From: Streptomyces xanthophaeus
Lineage (GTDB): Bacteria > Actinomycetota > Actinomycetes > Streptomycetales > Streptomycetaceae
Reading direction: 5' to 3'
Assembly: GCF_000725805.1 (NCBI RefSeq)
Contig: NZ_JOFT01000008.1
Span: forward strand, 186,001-250,000
Length of the DNA stretch: 64,000 nucleotides
The position numbers and the translations under genes were made by a program. The first letter of the stretch is position 1. Each line of letters starts with the position of its first letter. Under the pieces are notes generated by a model. The model did not search any database and was not told the origin of the DNA. It saw nothing but the letters and a program-made list of their open reading frames with translations. This document shows, one piece after another, positions 25,630 to 34,935 of this stretch.

Positions 25630-27717
25630 ATGACCATGAGTGGACACCCGCACCAAAGGAAACGTCGCAGGATCCGGCCCAGGCCCCTCGCGGTCCTGAC
25701 GCTGCTCCTCGCCGTGATCGCCTCAGTGCTCGGCCCCGCGACCACGTCCTCGGCCGCCGACCCCGGCTGGTGGAACCCGGTCGCGCGGCCCGCACCCGAC
25801 TCCGAGATCAACGTGACGGGCGAGCCCTTCAAGGGCACCGACGCCCAGGGCCGGGTGCGCGGATTCGTCGACGCGCACGACCACCTGATGTCCAACGAGG
25901 GCTTCGGCGGCCGTCTGATCTGCGGCAAGCCGTTCTCCGACCAGGGCGTCGCCGACGCCCTCAAGGACTGTCCCGAGCACTACCCCGACGGCTCCCTGGC
26001 GATCTTCGACTTCATCACCAAGGGCGGCGACGGCAAGCACGACCCCAACGGCTGGCCCACCTTCAAGGACTGGCCCGCGCACGACTCCCTGACCCACCAG
26101 CAGAACTACTACGCCTGGGTCGAACGGGCCTGGCGCGGCGGCCAGCGGGTGCTCGTCAACGACCTCGTCACCAACGGCGTGATCTGCTCGGTCTACTTCT
26201 TCAAGGACCGCGGCTGCGACGAGATGACCGCCATCCGCCTCGAAGCACAGAAGACCTACGACATGCAGGCCTTCGTCGACAAGATGTACGGCGGCCCGGG
26301 CAAGGGCTGGTTCCGCATCGTCACCGACTCCGCGCAGGCCCGCGACGTCATCCAGCAGGGCAAACTCGCCGTCATCCTGGGCGTCGAGACCTCCGAGCCC
26401 TTCGGCTGCAAGCAGATCCTGGACATCGCGCAGTGCAGCAAGGAGGACATCGACCGCGGCCTGGACGAACTGCACCGGCTCGGCGTGCGCAGCATGTTCC
26501 TGTGCCACAAGTTCGACAACGCCCTGTGCGGGGTCCGCTTCGACGAGGGAGCCCTCGGTACGGCGATCAACGTGGGCCAGTTCCTGTCGACCGGGACCTT
26601 CTGGAAGACGGAGCAGTGCACCGGCCCGCAGCACGACAACCCCATCGGGCTGGCGGCCGCCCCCACCGCGCAGAAGGAACTCCCCGCGGGCGTCGCGGTC
26701 CCCTCGTACTCCGCCGACGCACGGTGCAACTCGCGCGGGCTCACCGAACTCGGCGAATACGCGGTGCGCGGCATGATGAAACGCAAGATGATGCTGGAGA
26801 TCGACCACATGGGGGTCAAGGCCGCGGGCCGCGCCTTCGACATCCTGGAGTCCGAGTCCTACCCGGGCGTGATCTCCTCGCACAGCTGGATGGACCTGGA
26901 CTGGACCGAACGCGTCTACAAGCTCGGCGGGTTCGTCGCCGCCTACATGAGCGGCTCCGAGGGCTTCAGCGCGGAGGCCAAGCGGACGGACGCGCTGCGC
27001 GAGAAGTACAACGTGGGCTACGGCTTCGGCAGTGACATGAACGGGGTCGGCGGCTGGCCCGGACCGCGCGGGGCCGATACCCCGAACCCGGTGCGCTACC
27101 CGTACCGCAGCACCGACGGCGGCTCCGTCATCGACAAGCAGACCACCGGTTCGCGCACCTGGGACCTCAACACCGACGGCGCCTCGCACTACGGCCTGGT
27201 CCCCGACTGGATCGAGGACATCCGCCTCGTCGGCGGACAGGGCGTGGTGGACGACCTCTTCAAGGGCGCCGAGTCCTACCTCACCACCTGGGGGAACTCC
27301 GAACGGCACAAGTCCGGGGTGAACCTCGCCGCGGGCGCACCCGCCTCGGCGTCGAGCGCGCAGTGGTGGAACCCCTTCGTCGACTACTCCCCGGGCCGCG
27401 CTGTGGACGGGAACACGGGCTCGCGCTGGGCCAGCGAGTGGAACGACAACCAGTGGCTGCGCATCGACCTGGGTTCCGCGAACCGGGTGGGACGCATCAC
27501 CCTCGACTGGGAGACCGCGTACGGCAAGGCGTACCGGATCGAGGTCTCCACGGACGACACGAACTGGCAGACGGTCTGGTCCACCACCGCCAGTGACGGC
27601 GGCCTGGACACGGCCCGCTTCTCCGGGGTGCCGGCCCGCTACGTCCGCGTCCAGGGACTCCAACGGGCGACCCAGTGGGGCTACTCCCTCCACGAGGTCG
27701 GCGTCTACAGCGGCTGA
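25630..27717 (+). CDS. Secreted amidohydrolase / membrane-dipeptidase-like protein with F5/8C domain
   Basis: Secreted protein of 695 aa. The start could be GTG 25627, ATG 25630 or ATG 25636. The Arg-rich n-region and cleavage at S-S-A-A-D suggest Sec or Tat export. The catalytic region (about residues 60-540) has amidohydrolase metal-site features: D-A-H-D-H-L near the start, E-I-D-H-M-G, S-S-H-S and G-S-D-M-N-G toward the end, resembling peptidase M19 (renal dipeptidase). The C-terminal about 140 residues are a discoidin/CBM32 module (N-L-A-A-G, A-V-D-G-N-T-G-S-R-W, Q-W-L-R-I-D-L-G). It is probably a surface hydrolase tethered to glycan. Confidence 0.85.
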   Translation: MTMSGHPHQRKRRRIRPRPLAVLTLLLAVIASVLGPATTSSAADPGWWNPVARPAPDSEINVTGEPFKGTDAQGRVRGFVDAHDHLMSNEGFGGRLICGKPFSDQGVADALKDCPEHYPDGSLAIFDFITKGGDGKHDPNGWPTFKDWPAHDSLTHQQNYYAWVERAWRGGQRVLVNDLVTNGVICSVYFFKDRGCDEMTAIRLEAQKTYDMQAFVDKMYGGPGKGWFRIVTDSAQARDVIQQGKLAVILGVETSEPFGCKQILDIAQCSKEDIDRGLDELHRLGVRSMFLCHKFDNALCGVRFDEGALGTAINVGQFLSTGTFWKTEQCTGPQHDNPIGLAAAPTAQKELPAGVAVPSYSADARCNSRGLTELGEYAVRGMMKRKMMLEIDHMGVKAAGRAFDILESESYPGVISSHSWMDLDWTERVYKLGGFVAAYMSGSEGFSAEAKRTDALREKYNVGYGFGSDMNGVGGWPGPRGADTPNPVRYPYRSTDGGSVIDKQTTGSRTWDLNTDGASHYGLVPDWIEDIRLVGGQGVVDDLFKGAESYLTTWGNSERHKSGVNLAAGAPASASSAQWWNPFVDYSPGRAVDGNTGSRWASEWNDNQWLRIDLGSANRVGRITLDWETAYGKAYRIEVSTDDTNWQTVWSTTASDGGLDTARFSGVPARYVRVQGLQRATQWGYSLHEVGVYSG

Positions 27718-27750
27718 CGCCGCAGCGCACCAGCGCACCACCAGTGCCTG

Positions 27751-27795
27751 GCCGGGGCCGGCCGGATCAGCTCCAGTGATCCGGCCGGCCCCGGC
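27751..27795. terminator. Perfect 18-bp terminator hairpin after the M19-like gene
   Basis: Positions 27751-27768 are fully complementary to 27778-27795, with a 9-base loop. It is 34 bp after the stop codon and ends just before the ribosome site of the TetR gene, so it separates the two transcripts. Confidence 0.8.
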
Positions 27796-27819
27796 GGCAT
27801 GCGAGCGAAGGGAACCACC

Positions 27820-28446
27820 ATGGCACGGATGCCGTCGGCCGAACGGCGCCGCCAGCTGACCGAGGCGGCGATCCGGGCGATGACCCGCGACGGCGTCGCC
27901 CGGACGACGACCCGGTCGATCGCCGCCGAGGCGGGCGTCTCGCTGAGCGTCTTCCACTACTGCTTCGACTCCAAGCAGGCCCTGCTGGAATCGGTCATCA
28001 CGACGATCACCGACCACTACGTCGCCCTGGTGCGGGAGGCGATCCAGCCGAAGGCCACCCTCCACGAGACCGTCCGGGCGGGATTCCGGGCGTACTGGGA
28101 CCACGTCGCCGCCCACCCCGGCGAGCACATGCTCACCTACGAGCTCACGCAGTACGCCCTGCGCCAGCCGGGCTTCGAGCACCTGGCCCGGCGGCAGTAC
28201 GAGCTGTACGCCGACACCTACACCGAGCTCCTCGAAGAGCTCTGCCACCGCATGGACTTCGAGCTGCGGATCCCGGTGCCGGCCCTGGCCCGCTACCTGG
28301 CCGCCATGACGGACGGGCTGACCCTGAGCCTGCTCGTCCTGGGCCCCGAGGCGGCCTCCGCGGACCTCCTGGACACGATCACCGAGCACGTCGCCGGCCT
28401 CGTCGGCGACGCACCGGAGCGGTCCGGCCTGCCGGGGACGTCCTGA
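27820..28446 (+). CDS. TetR/AcrR-family regulator
   Basis: Regulator of 208 aa. The ATG at 27820 follows GAAGGGA. HTH residues are about 25-60 (T-T-R-S-I-A-A-E-A-G-V-S-L-S-V-F-H-Y-C-F-D-S-K). The ligand-binding half has conserved helices with E-H-M-L-T-Y-E-L-T, similar to BetI/TetR_C_6-type proteins. Because a strong hairpin lies immediately upstream, its promoter must overlap or follow that hairpin, or expression depends on read-through. Confidence 0.9.
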   Translation: MARMPSAERRRQLTEAAIRAMTRDGVARTTTRSIAAEAGVSLSVFHYCFDSKQALLESVITTITDHYVALVREAIQPKATLHETVRAGFRAYWDHVAAHPGEHMLTYELTQYALRQPGFEHLARRQYELYADTYTELLEELCHRMDFELRIPVPALARYLAAMTDGLTLSLLVLGPEAASADLLDTITEHVAGLVGDAPERSGLPGTS

Positions 28447-28501
28447 GCGCCCCGCCCCGCCCTGACCCGACCCGGCACACAGCCGTCCCGGGCGTCACGC
28501 C

Positions 28502-29119
28502 TCAGTGCTGCCGTGCCCGGTACAGGTCGCGGAGCAGGGCGATCTCGGCCCCGTGGTGCAGCAGTTCCTGGTTGACCCACCACACGATGTCCACGAACGG
28601 TTCCTCCGCGTCGCTGCCGTGCGGGTAGGTGCAGTACCCCACGGTGTCGAGCGCGGCATCGTCCACGCCCAGCAGCGCCTTGCGCCAGGCCGCGGCGCCC
28701 TCCTCGAAGGCCGCGACCGCCCCGGCGGCGTCACCGCGCACGACGTGGTCGTCGCGGGTCAGTGCGTGCCGGCCGGCCGTGTGGTCCGCGCGCAGGGTGA
28801 CCATCTCGCTGATGTGGCTCAGCCGCCAGGCCAGGGTCGTGAAGGGCGGCGGCCACGGGTGCGGGTACGCCGCCGCGTCGCGACCCCAGTCGCCCGCGCC
28901 GGCCAGCAGCGTCGCGCGCGGCCCCGGCCCGTCCGTGCGGCGCCGGACCGTCCAGCAGCCGGGTACGGGCTCCCAGAGGTACTCCTCGTCGGTCATCGGG
29001 CCGACCCGGGTCTGCGTGCCGTCGCCGCTGTCCATGGCGGGGCCCGCCAGCCGGCCGACGAGGCGTTCGCACGCGAAGTCGAACTGTTCGAGCAGGGGGA
29101 CCAGTCGGGGTGGGGTCAC
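28502..29119 (-). CDS. DinB-like protein
   Basis: Protein of 205 aa of the DinB/YfiT four-helix family. The GTG at 29119 has a GAGGAG site. The helices carry the expected metal His positions: L-A-W-R-L-S-H-I-S-E-M in the middle, and V-N-Q-E-L-L-H-H-G-A-E-I-A-L-L-R-D-L-Y near the C-terminus. Family members are thiol-dependent (mycothiol or bacillithiol) transferases or of unknown function. Confidence 0.87.
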   Translation of the reverse strand: MTPPRLVPLLEQFDFACERLVGRLAGPAMDSGDGTQTRVGPMTDEEYLWEPVPGCWTVRRRTDGPGPRATLLAGAGDWGRDAAAYPHPWPPPFTTLAWRLSHISEMVTLRADHTAGRHALTRDDHVVRGDAAGAVAAFEEGAAAWRKALLGVDDAALDTVGYCTYPHGSDAEEPFVDIVWWVNQELLHHGAEIALLRDLYRARQH

Positions 29120-29347
29120 CGGATGCTCCTCGGGTACGCGGATCCGCCCGCCGGAAGGGGAAGGGCGGGACCGGTCTTCCGGCCCGCCAGCCTGGCACGG
29201 CGGGCTCCCCCGCGCATCCCCGTTTCCCCCGGCCCGGCCGCGGCCCGGCGGAGCTGTACGGCGGAGCGGTACGGCCTGTTGACCAACCGGGGCTACGGAG
29301 AGGTAACTTACGGGTTGCCCAGGACGGCCGACCGAGGGAGCAGGAAC

Positions 29348-30184
29348 ATGGCGGACCACGACCTGACCGGCTTCACCCAGGACACGTTCACCCACCAGGG
29401 CGCCTCCCGCCGGCTGCTGCGCCGGGGCACGGGGCCGGCGGTCATCATCATGGCGGAGATCCCGGGCATCACCCCCAAGGTCCTGGAGTTCGCCGCGCGC
29501 GTGGCCGACGCCGGCTGCACGGCCGTGCTCCCGGTGCTCTTCGGCACGCCCGGCCGGGACGCACATCCGACGGCGCACGGCTGGCCGGCCTCCCTCCGCT
29601 ACACCACCTCCACGCTGTGGCAGGTGTGCGTGAGCCGGGAGTTCACCCTGCTGGCCACGGGCCGCAGTTCACGCGTCGTGCACTGGCTGCGCGCCCTGGC
29701 CGCCGCCGAGCACGAGCGCTGCGGCGGCCCCGGGGTGGGCGCCGTCGGCATGTGCCTGACGGGCGGATTCGCCCTGGCCATGGCCACGGACGAGCGCCTG
29801 CTGGCCCCGGTGCTGTCCCAGCCGTCACTCCCGCTGGCCTGCACCAGGAGCCGTGCGGGCGCCATCGACATCAGCCCGTCGGACCTCGCGGCCGTCCGGC
29901 TGCGCTGTGAACGCGACGGCCTCCAGGTCATGGGGCTGCGGTTCAAGGGGGACCGGCTCTCGCCCCGGGACCGTTTCGCCCACCTGCGCCGGGAGCTCGG
30001 CGACGCGTTCGTCGCCGTGGAGCTCGACGACGGCTCGGCCGCTCCGGAGGGCGTCCTTCCGCCGCACTCCGTGCTGACGGAACACCTCGTCGACGAGCCC
30101 GGGCAGCCCACCCGGCAGGCGCTGGACTCCGTACTCGACCTCTTTCGCACCCGGCTCCTGGCGCAGCACCCCGGTTCCTCCTGA
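29348..30184 (+). CDS. Dienelactone-hydrolase-family protein
   Basis: Alpha/beta hydrolase of 278 aa. The nucleophile is Cys in G-M-C-L-T-G-G-F (G-x-C-x-G-G), as in dienelactone hydrolases. I-M-A-E-I-P-G-I near the N-terminus matches the DLH E-I-x-G motif, and a C-terminal P-P-H-S-V-L-T-E-H region may supply the His. The ATG at 29348 follows a GGGAGCAGGA site. It is divergent from the DinB gene across 228 bp. Confidence 0.9.
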   Translation: MADHDLTGFTQDTFTHQGASRRLLRRGTGPAVIIMAEIPGITPKVLEFAARVADAGCTAVLPVLFGTPGRDAHPTAHGWPASLRYTTSTLWQVCVSREFTLLATGRSSRVVHWLRALAAAEHERCGGPGVGAVGMCLTGGFALAMATDERLLAPVLSQPSLPLACTRSRAGAIDISPSDLAAVRLRCERDGLQVMGLRFKGDRLSPRDRFAHLRRELGDAFVAVELDDGSAAPEGVLPPHSVLTEHLVDEPGQPTRQALDSVLDLFRTRLLAQHPGSS

Positions 30185-30387
30185 GGACGCCGCGTGCCGC
30201 TCCAGGCGTCCCGTGACACGTCCACCCACCCGGAGGCCTGCCCGACCCAGGAGGTCAGCAGGCTCGCCGGGTACCGGGCGGCGAGCGCACGCCGCGCGGC
30301 CGGAGGGCCCGGGGGCGCGCCGACGGCGCCCGCGCACACGTGCGGACGCCGTCGGACGGGAAGTGCGGTGGTGGCCGGTGTTCCGGG

Positions 30388-30591
30388 TCAGCCCCGGACG
30401 ATGTTCTCGGCCTGCGGGCCCTTCTGGCCCTGCGTGATGTCGAACGACACCGTCTCGCCCTCCACCAGCTCGCGGTATCCGTTGCCGGAGATGTTCGAGT
30501 AATGGGCGAATACGTCCGGTCCGCCCCCGTCCTGGGCGATGAAGCCGAAGCCCTTCTCGGAGTTGAACCACTTCACGGTGCCGTTGGCCAT
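30388..30591 (-). CDS. Cold-shock-domain protein (CspA family)
   Basis: Protein of 67 aa, a single OB-fold cold-shock domain with both RNP motifs: K-G-F-G-F-I-A (RNP1) and D-V-F-A-H-Y (RNP2). N-terminal [11 protein letters not shown]-terminal G-P-Q-A-E-N-I. The ATG at 30591 follows GAGGGAC. The central part ([13 protein letters not shown]) is the Streptomyces SC7.0/ScoF type. It acts as an RNA chaperone. Confidence 0.96.
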   Translation of the reverse strand: MANGTVKWFNSEKGFGFIAQDGGGPDVFAHYSNISGNGYRELVEGETVSFDITQGQKGPQAENIVRG

Positions 30592-31066
30592 GCCCGTCCC
30601 TCTGCTCACGTCGGTGCGCGGTCCGGGAAAGGACCGCACCGGCACCCTCTCAGAGGTGCCCGCCCCAGTCCTCCCCGGCCGACAGGTCGGTTACACCATC
30701 TGGCCCAATCTTGTTCCACTCCCGGGGTCAGCTGACGGCTCCGCCGACGGCGCGCCGGGGTCCTCGCGGCGCAAGCCCTTTCCGGCTGCGGGGGATGCCC
30801 AGCGGCCGGTTCCGGCCAACCTCGCCGTTCCGTCGGCCCGGTGCTGCGGGCCCCGCCGGACACGATCAGCGGGCAGCGCCGGGCACCCCGTGGCGAAAGG
30901 TCGGCCAGATCCCGCTGCTCCTGCCGCCGGGCTGCGCTGTACTCCTCACTCCAGTTCCCCCGCCTCGTGCAACAGCCCCTGCGCCGACCGCGGCACAGGG
31001 CTTCTTCGACGTGCGCGGATTCGGGCGAACTGGCCGCCGTTCAGACCCGGTTGAAGGAGCACCAGC
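30592..31066. other. 475-bp intergenic region with the csp leader
   Basis: No gene seen. Immediately upstream of csp (minus strand) a bulged hairpin (about 30614-30639, core C-G-G-T-C-C / G-G-A-C-C-G) lies in the presumed leader. Further upstream, 30691-30717 is a locally AT-richer stretch, read on the minus strand as G-G-A-A-C-A-A-G-A-T-T-G-G-G-C-C, that is the best candidate for the csp promoter. The right half is GC-rich and leads to the AAGGAG site of the ABC gene. Confidence 0.45.
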
Positions 31067-33013
31067 GTGTCCCACAAGCAGCCAGAAGCACACCCGGAAG
31101 AGCAGCCGGAGCAGCAGCCGGACCAGCAGGGCGAGCAGTCGGCCGGCCGGTCCGAGCCCGTCGCGGCACCCGCCCCGCCGGAGATCACGTACACCTGGGG
31201 CCAGCACAACCAGACGATGGAGTCGATGTCGCTCGGCCAGATGGCCCGGCGCGTCCCCTCGGCCCTCGTGCAGACGGCCCGCCTCGCACTCGCCGTCGAC
31301 CGGACCGTCTTCCACGTACTGGTCGCCGCCCAGGTGCTCGGCGGGATCTGTACGGCCGCGGCGCTGGCCTCGGTGGCCCGGGCGATGGTTCCGCTCCTGG
31401 GTGTCGGCGGGGTCGAGGAACGCGTTTCGGCCGCCGCCGGGCCGCTGGTGCTCGCCGCCGCCATGACCGCCCTGGGCGCGCTGGCCTCCATCGCAGCGGG
31501 GAGCGCGTCCCGCCGTCTGACGCCCCGCATGGCCACCCTCGCCGACCTGGCGATGGTCGACGCCCACATGGACGTGGAGCTCGCCGCCTACGACGCACCC
31601 GACTTCACCGAACGCTCCGAGGCCGCCGAGACCGGGTCCGCCCGCTCCGCCATGCTCCTGCAGGACGCGCTCGGCTTCACCGGCGGCCTCATCGACATGG
31701 CCGCCGTCGCCTCGGTGCTCGCCGTGGTGCACCCCGCCCTCCTGCCGCTGCTCCTGCTGTCGGTGGTGCCCCGCGGCCTCGGGTCGGTGTACGCCGCCCG
31801 CCTCGACTACCGGCTCCACAACCAGACCATCGCCTCCCGCAACATCAAGCACATGATGCGCTGGCACCTGACGACCCCGAAGCTGGCCGACGAGCTGCGC
31901 GGCAACAGCATGCGGCCGTACGCCCACCACTGGTACGCCGCGGTGTGCGAGCGCATCGACTCCAAGATGGTCGGCTCGGCGCCCCGCTACCTGACCGTGC
32001 ACCTCATCGCGGCCACCGCCTCGGGAGCGTTCGTCGTCGCCACGTACGGGGCGCTGGCCGGACTCGTCGTCGGCGGGTACATGGCGCTGGCCGCGGCCGG
32101 CACGGCGATCGTCGCCATGCGGACCTCGACGGCGGCGCTCAGTTCACTCGTCGTGTACGGGGCGGCCATGTTCCAGCACGCGCTCTACCTGGGGGACTAC
32201 GCCACCTTCGTCGAGGAGGCCGCCGGGCAGTCCGGCCCCCGCGGCCCGCAGGTGATGGACGCGGCGCCGGAGAAGATCCGGCTGGAGGAAGCCGCGTACA
32301 CCTACCCGGGCAAGGACGCGCCCGCACTCGGCCCGGTGTCCCTCACCCTGTCCCGGGGCGAGGTGGTGGCCGTCATCGGGGAGAACGGCGCCGGGAAGTC
32401 CACCCTGATCCGGCTGCTGACCTCACTGACGGCCCCGACGGCCGGCACCGTCTCCTGGGACGGGATCCCGACCTCCGACGCCGACCAGCGCACGGCCTGG
32501 CGGCACGTGGGCCTGGTGACGCAGAGCTACGGCTACTGGCCCTTCTCCGCGCGGGAGAACATCACCCTCGGCCAGCCCGCCCCCGGCGGTGAGGAGGCCG
32601 TCTGGGAGGCCCTGGACGCCGTCGGCATGCGCACGGCCGTAGAGGAGTTCCCCGACGGCCTGGACACCCTGCTCGCCCGCTCGTTCTGGGGCGGACACGA
32701 ACCCTCCGGCGGCCAGTGGCAGCGGCTCGCCTGCGGACGGGCCTTCCACCGCAGGCCCGGGCTCCTGGTCATGGACGAGCCGACGAGCGCGATGGACCCG
32801 CGCGGGGAGCACAAGGTGTTCTCCGGGCTGCGGGACATGAAGGAGGACCGCATCACGGTGATCGTCACGCACCGGATGGAGAACTGCAGGCTGGCCGACC
32901 GGATCGTGGTCCTCGACGGCGGCCGGATCGTGGAACAGGGCTCCTTCGACCAGCTGAAGTCCGTACCGGGCGGCCGGTTCCGGGAACTGTACGAGCTCTC
33001 GCAGGACCGCTGA
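31067..33013 (+). CDS. ABC exporter half-transporter (fused TMD-NBD)
   Basis: Fused permease/ATPase of 648 aa. The GTG at 31067 follows AAGGAG. The first about 45 residues are Gln/Glu/Pro-rich and disordered. About six TM helices lie in residues 75-350. The NBD (about 395-640) has Walker A G-E-N-G-A-G-K-S-T, signature P-S-G-G-Q-W-Q-R-L, Walker B L-L-V-M-D-E-P-T-S-A-M-D and the H-loop V-T-H-R. It resembles exporters found in lanthipeptide and peptide clusters, but there is no precursor or maturation gene beside it, so the cargo is unknown. Confidence 0.9.
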   Translation: MSHKQPEAHPEEQPEQQPDQQGEQSAGRSEPVAAPAPPEITYTWGQHNQTMESMSLGQMARRVPSALVQTARLALAVDRTVFHVLVAAQVLGGICTAAALASVARAMVPLLGVGGVEERVSAAAGPLVLAAAMTALGALASIAAGSASRRLTPRMATLADLAMVDAHMDVELAAYDAPDFTERSEAAETGSARSAMLLQDALGFTGGLIDMAAVASVLAVVHPALLPLLLLSVVPRGLGSVYAARLDYRLHNQTIASRNIKHMMRWHLTTPKLADELRGNSMRPYAHHWYAAVCERIDSKMVGSAPRYLTVHLIAATASGAFVVATYGALAGLVVGGYMALAAAGTAIVAMRTSTAALSSLVVYGAAMFQHALYLGDYATFVEEAAGQSGPRGPQVMDAAPEKIRLEEAAYTYPGKDAPALGPVSLTLSRGEVVAVIGENGAGKSTLIRLLTSLTAPTAGTVSWDGIPTSDADQRTAWRHVGLVTQSYGYWPFSARENITLGQPAPGGEEAVWEALDAVGMRTAVEEFPDGLDTLLARSFWGGHEPSGGQWQRLACGRAFHRRPGLLVMDEPTSAMDPRGEHKVFSGLRDMKEDRITVIVTHRMENCRLADRIVVLDGGRIVEQGSFDQLKSVPGGRFRELYELSQDR

Positions 33014-33040
33014 CCCCCTGCCCGCTGCCCCCTGACCGCC

Positions 33041-33964
33041 CTACGTGAGCAACGCGGAGAGGTGATCGGCGTACGCCGTGATCCGTTCCAGCCGCGGTCC
33101 GCCGCGGGCGATGCGGAATCCGTGGCGACGGCCCCAGAACGCGGCCTGGACGGCGTGGAACTGCGCCCACCTCCGGGCCCGTTCACGGTCGAGCTCCGCC
33201 GCCTCGGCGTAGACGGCCAGCGTACGGTCCACGGCCCGGCGCAGGTCGTCGGCCTCGAGGAGCTTCAGTGCGTGGGACTTGAGCAGGGTGCCCCCGTCGT
33301 AGGCGGGGTCCCCCACGTACCCCTTGGGGTCGACGGCCAGCCACGGCTCGCGGTCGGCGCGCAGGATGTTCCTGGCGTGCAGGTCGCCGTGGACGACGGT
33401 GTCCGGCTGGTCGCGGCCGAGTTCGCGGACGGTGGCCACCGCGGCGTCGACCACGTGATGCGGCAGTGCGTGCGCCAGTTCCCGGGCGTCCGTGCGCAGC
33501 CGCTCTTCCCAGCCGTCGGCCTGATCCTGCAAGCGGGGCAGGCCGGGCGGTGCGGGAACCGCCAGGCGACGGCTGAGCCGCCCGGCGACCGCGGGCACTA
33601 CGTCGGCGTCCTCGACCTCGGCGAGGGCCGACGGCCGGACCCGTTCCAGCAGCATCGCGAACCGGTCGTCGGCCCGCTCGTGGAGGAGTACGGCGCCGCG
33701 CCCGCCCCAGACCTCGAAGGCGTCCGGCTCGTGGACGTTCCCGGGATGGGGGAAGGACACCTTCAGTACGGCGGCCTCCCCGGAGCCGCGCCGCACCGGG
33801 ACGACCAGCCCGACACCGCCGTGCATGACCTCGCCGTCCGGTACGCACCCGAACCGCCCCAGCAGCTCCGCCACGATCCCGGGCAGCCCGGCCAGCCATG
33901 CCGCCCCGGCCGCGCCTTCCCGCTCGACGGTGCTGTGCGCGAACGCTTCCGGGATCCGGGTCAT
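33041..33964 (-). CDS. APH(6)/streptomycin-6-kinase-like phosphotransferase
   Basis: Kinase-fold protein of 307 aa (APH_6_hur type). The catalytic loop is H-G-D-L-H-A-R-N-I-L and the metal-binding segment is D-P-K-G-Y-V-G-D-P-A-Y-D, both as in APH(6) enzymes. The N-lobe has V-V-P-V-R-R and A-V-L-K-V-S-F-P. Related proteins phosphorylate streptomycin or hydroxyurea, but many are housekeeping relatives, and no aminoglycoside genes are nearby. Resistance is not shown. It converges with the ABC gene. Confidence 0.88.
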   Translation of the reverse strand: MTRIPEAFAHSTVEREGAAGAAWLAGLPGIVAELLGRFGCVPDGEVMHGGVGLVVPVRRGSGEAAVLKVSFPHPGNVHEPDAFEVWGGRGAVLLHERADDRFAMLLERVRPSALAEVEDADVVPAVAGRLSRRLAVPAPPGLPRLQDQADGWEERLRTDARELAHALPHHVVDAAVATVRELGRDQPDTVVHGDLHARNILRADREPWLAVDPKGYVGDPAYDGGTLLKSHALKLLEADDLRRAVDRTLAVYAEAAELDRERARRWAQFHAVQAAFWGRRHGFRIARGGPRLERITAYADHLSALLT

Positions 33965-34103
33965 CCCGGCACCTTACGTGTCCTCCGGTGCCGGTCGTCG
34001 CCGTACTCGCCCCGGACGGGAGGCCGTTGACCTCGTCGTCCGGGGCGCGGAGCGCCGGGTAACCTACCCCGGTCATGATCCACATACAGGGGGAACAGGA
34101 ACA

Positions 34104-34868
34104 GTGAACAGAGAGCAGGAACCCGGGTACGGCTGGCAGGCGCCGCCCGCAGGTGGCCGGCAGCACAACGGCTCCATACCCCCGCCGCCCACGGCCGCCC
34201 CCGTCGCCGCACCCGTCGCCGCGCCCGCCTCCTCGCACCGGGCCGCCTGGATCGGGGCCGGGGCGACCCTGGTCGCCGCGGTGATCACCGTGGCGGGGGC
34301 GTACCTGCTGGTCCCGGGCAAGTCCGGGGTCCCCGGCCCGCCCGCGGCGCAGGTACCCGCGGCAGTCCCCTCCACGTCCGCCTCGCAGGCGGCTGCGGCC
34401 CCGGGCCAGGGCTCCGCCGGCTCCGCGAGCACCTCGCCCGGTGCCGCCCCGTCCGCTCCGGCCGCCGCCTCCCTCGCGGCGAAGGCGCCCGGGACCGTGC
34501 AGTGGGAGGGCACGCTGGTGCTCGCGTACGCCGAGGACCGGGACCTGGACTCCGTCCCGCCGACGCGGTCCCAGATCAACGCCGACAACGACTTCAGCGT
34601 CTTCGACTTCGCCGGCCCGAAGCTGCGCCCCGAGCGCGGGGCGAAGGCGCTGGTGTGGAAGGAGACCGGCAAGGTCCCCTCCTACGCCGACTGCGCGGCC
34701 GTCGTCGACACCGAGGCCACGGGCAAGGAGATGTCCCTGAAGGCGGGCCTGACCCTCTGCGCGAAGACCAATGACGGCCGGATCGCCCGGCTGACCGCCA
34801 AGGAGGTGTCCGGGAGCGCGTCCGACACCCGGGGCACCTTCTCCACCGTGGTGTGGGAGACGGGCTGA
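34104..34868 (+). CDS. Membrane-anchored protein of unknown function
   Basis: Protein of 254 aa. The GTG at 34104 follows a GGGGGAACAGGA site. A Pro/Gly/Gln-rich cytoplasmic N-terminus (residues 1-45) precedes one TM helix (about 50-72), an Ala/Ser/Pro-rich linker and an exported domain of about 120 aa. That domain contains D-R-D-L-D-S-V-P-P-T and N-D-F-S-V-F-D-F and two Cys (Y-A-D-C, L-T-L-C). Similar single-pass proteins are frequent in Streptomyces. Function unknown. Confidence 0.75.
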   Translation: MNREQEPGYGWQAPPAGGRQHNGSIPPPPTAAPVAAPVAAPASSHRAAWIGAGATLVAAVITVAGAYLLVPGKSGVPGPPAAQVPAAVPSTSASQAAAAPGQGSAGSASTSPGAAPSAPAAASLAAKAPGTVQWEGTLVLAYAEDRDLDSVPPTRSQINADNDFSVFDFAGPKLRPERGAKALVWKETGKVPSYADCAAVVDTEATGKEMSLKAGLTLCAKTNDGRIARLTAKEVSGSASDTRGTFSTVVWETG

Positions 34869-34935
34869 CCGGACCCGCCGACCGGGTTTCCGGTCAGCAG
34901 GTGGCGCTCTCGGCGAACGGCCCGATCATGGAGTC

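Noticed and set aside
33041..33964. Calling the APH(6)-like gene a streptomycin resistance gene
   Set aside because: The kinase motifs are present but no streptomycin biosynthetic or resistance neighbours are, and many family members are housekeeping proteins.
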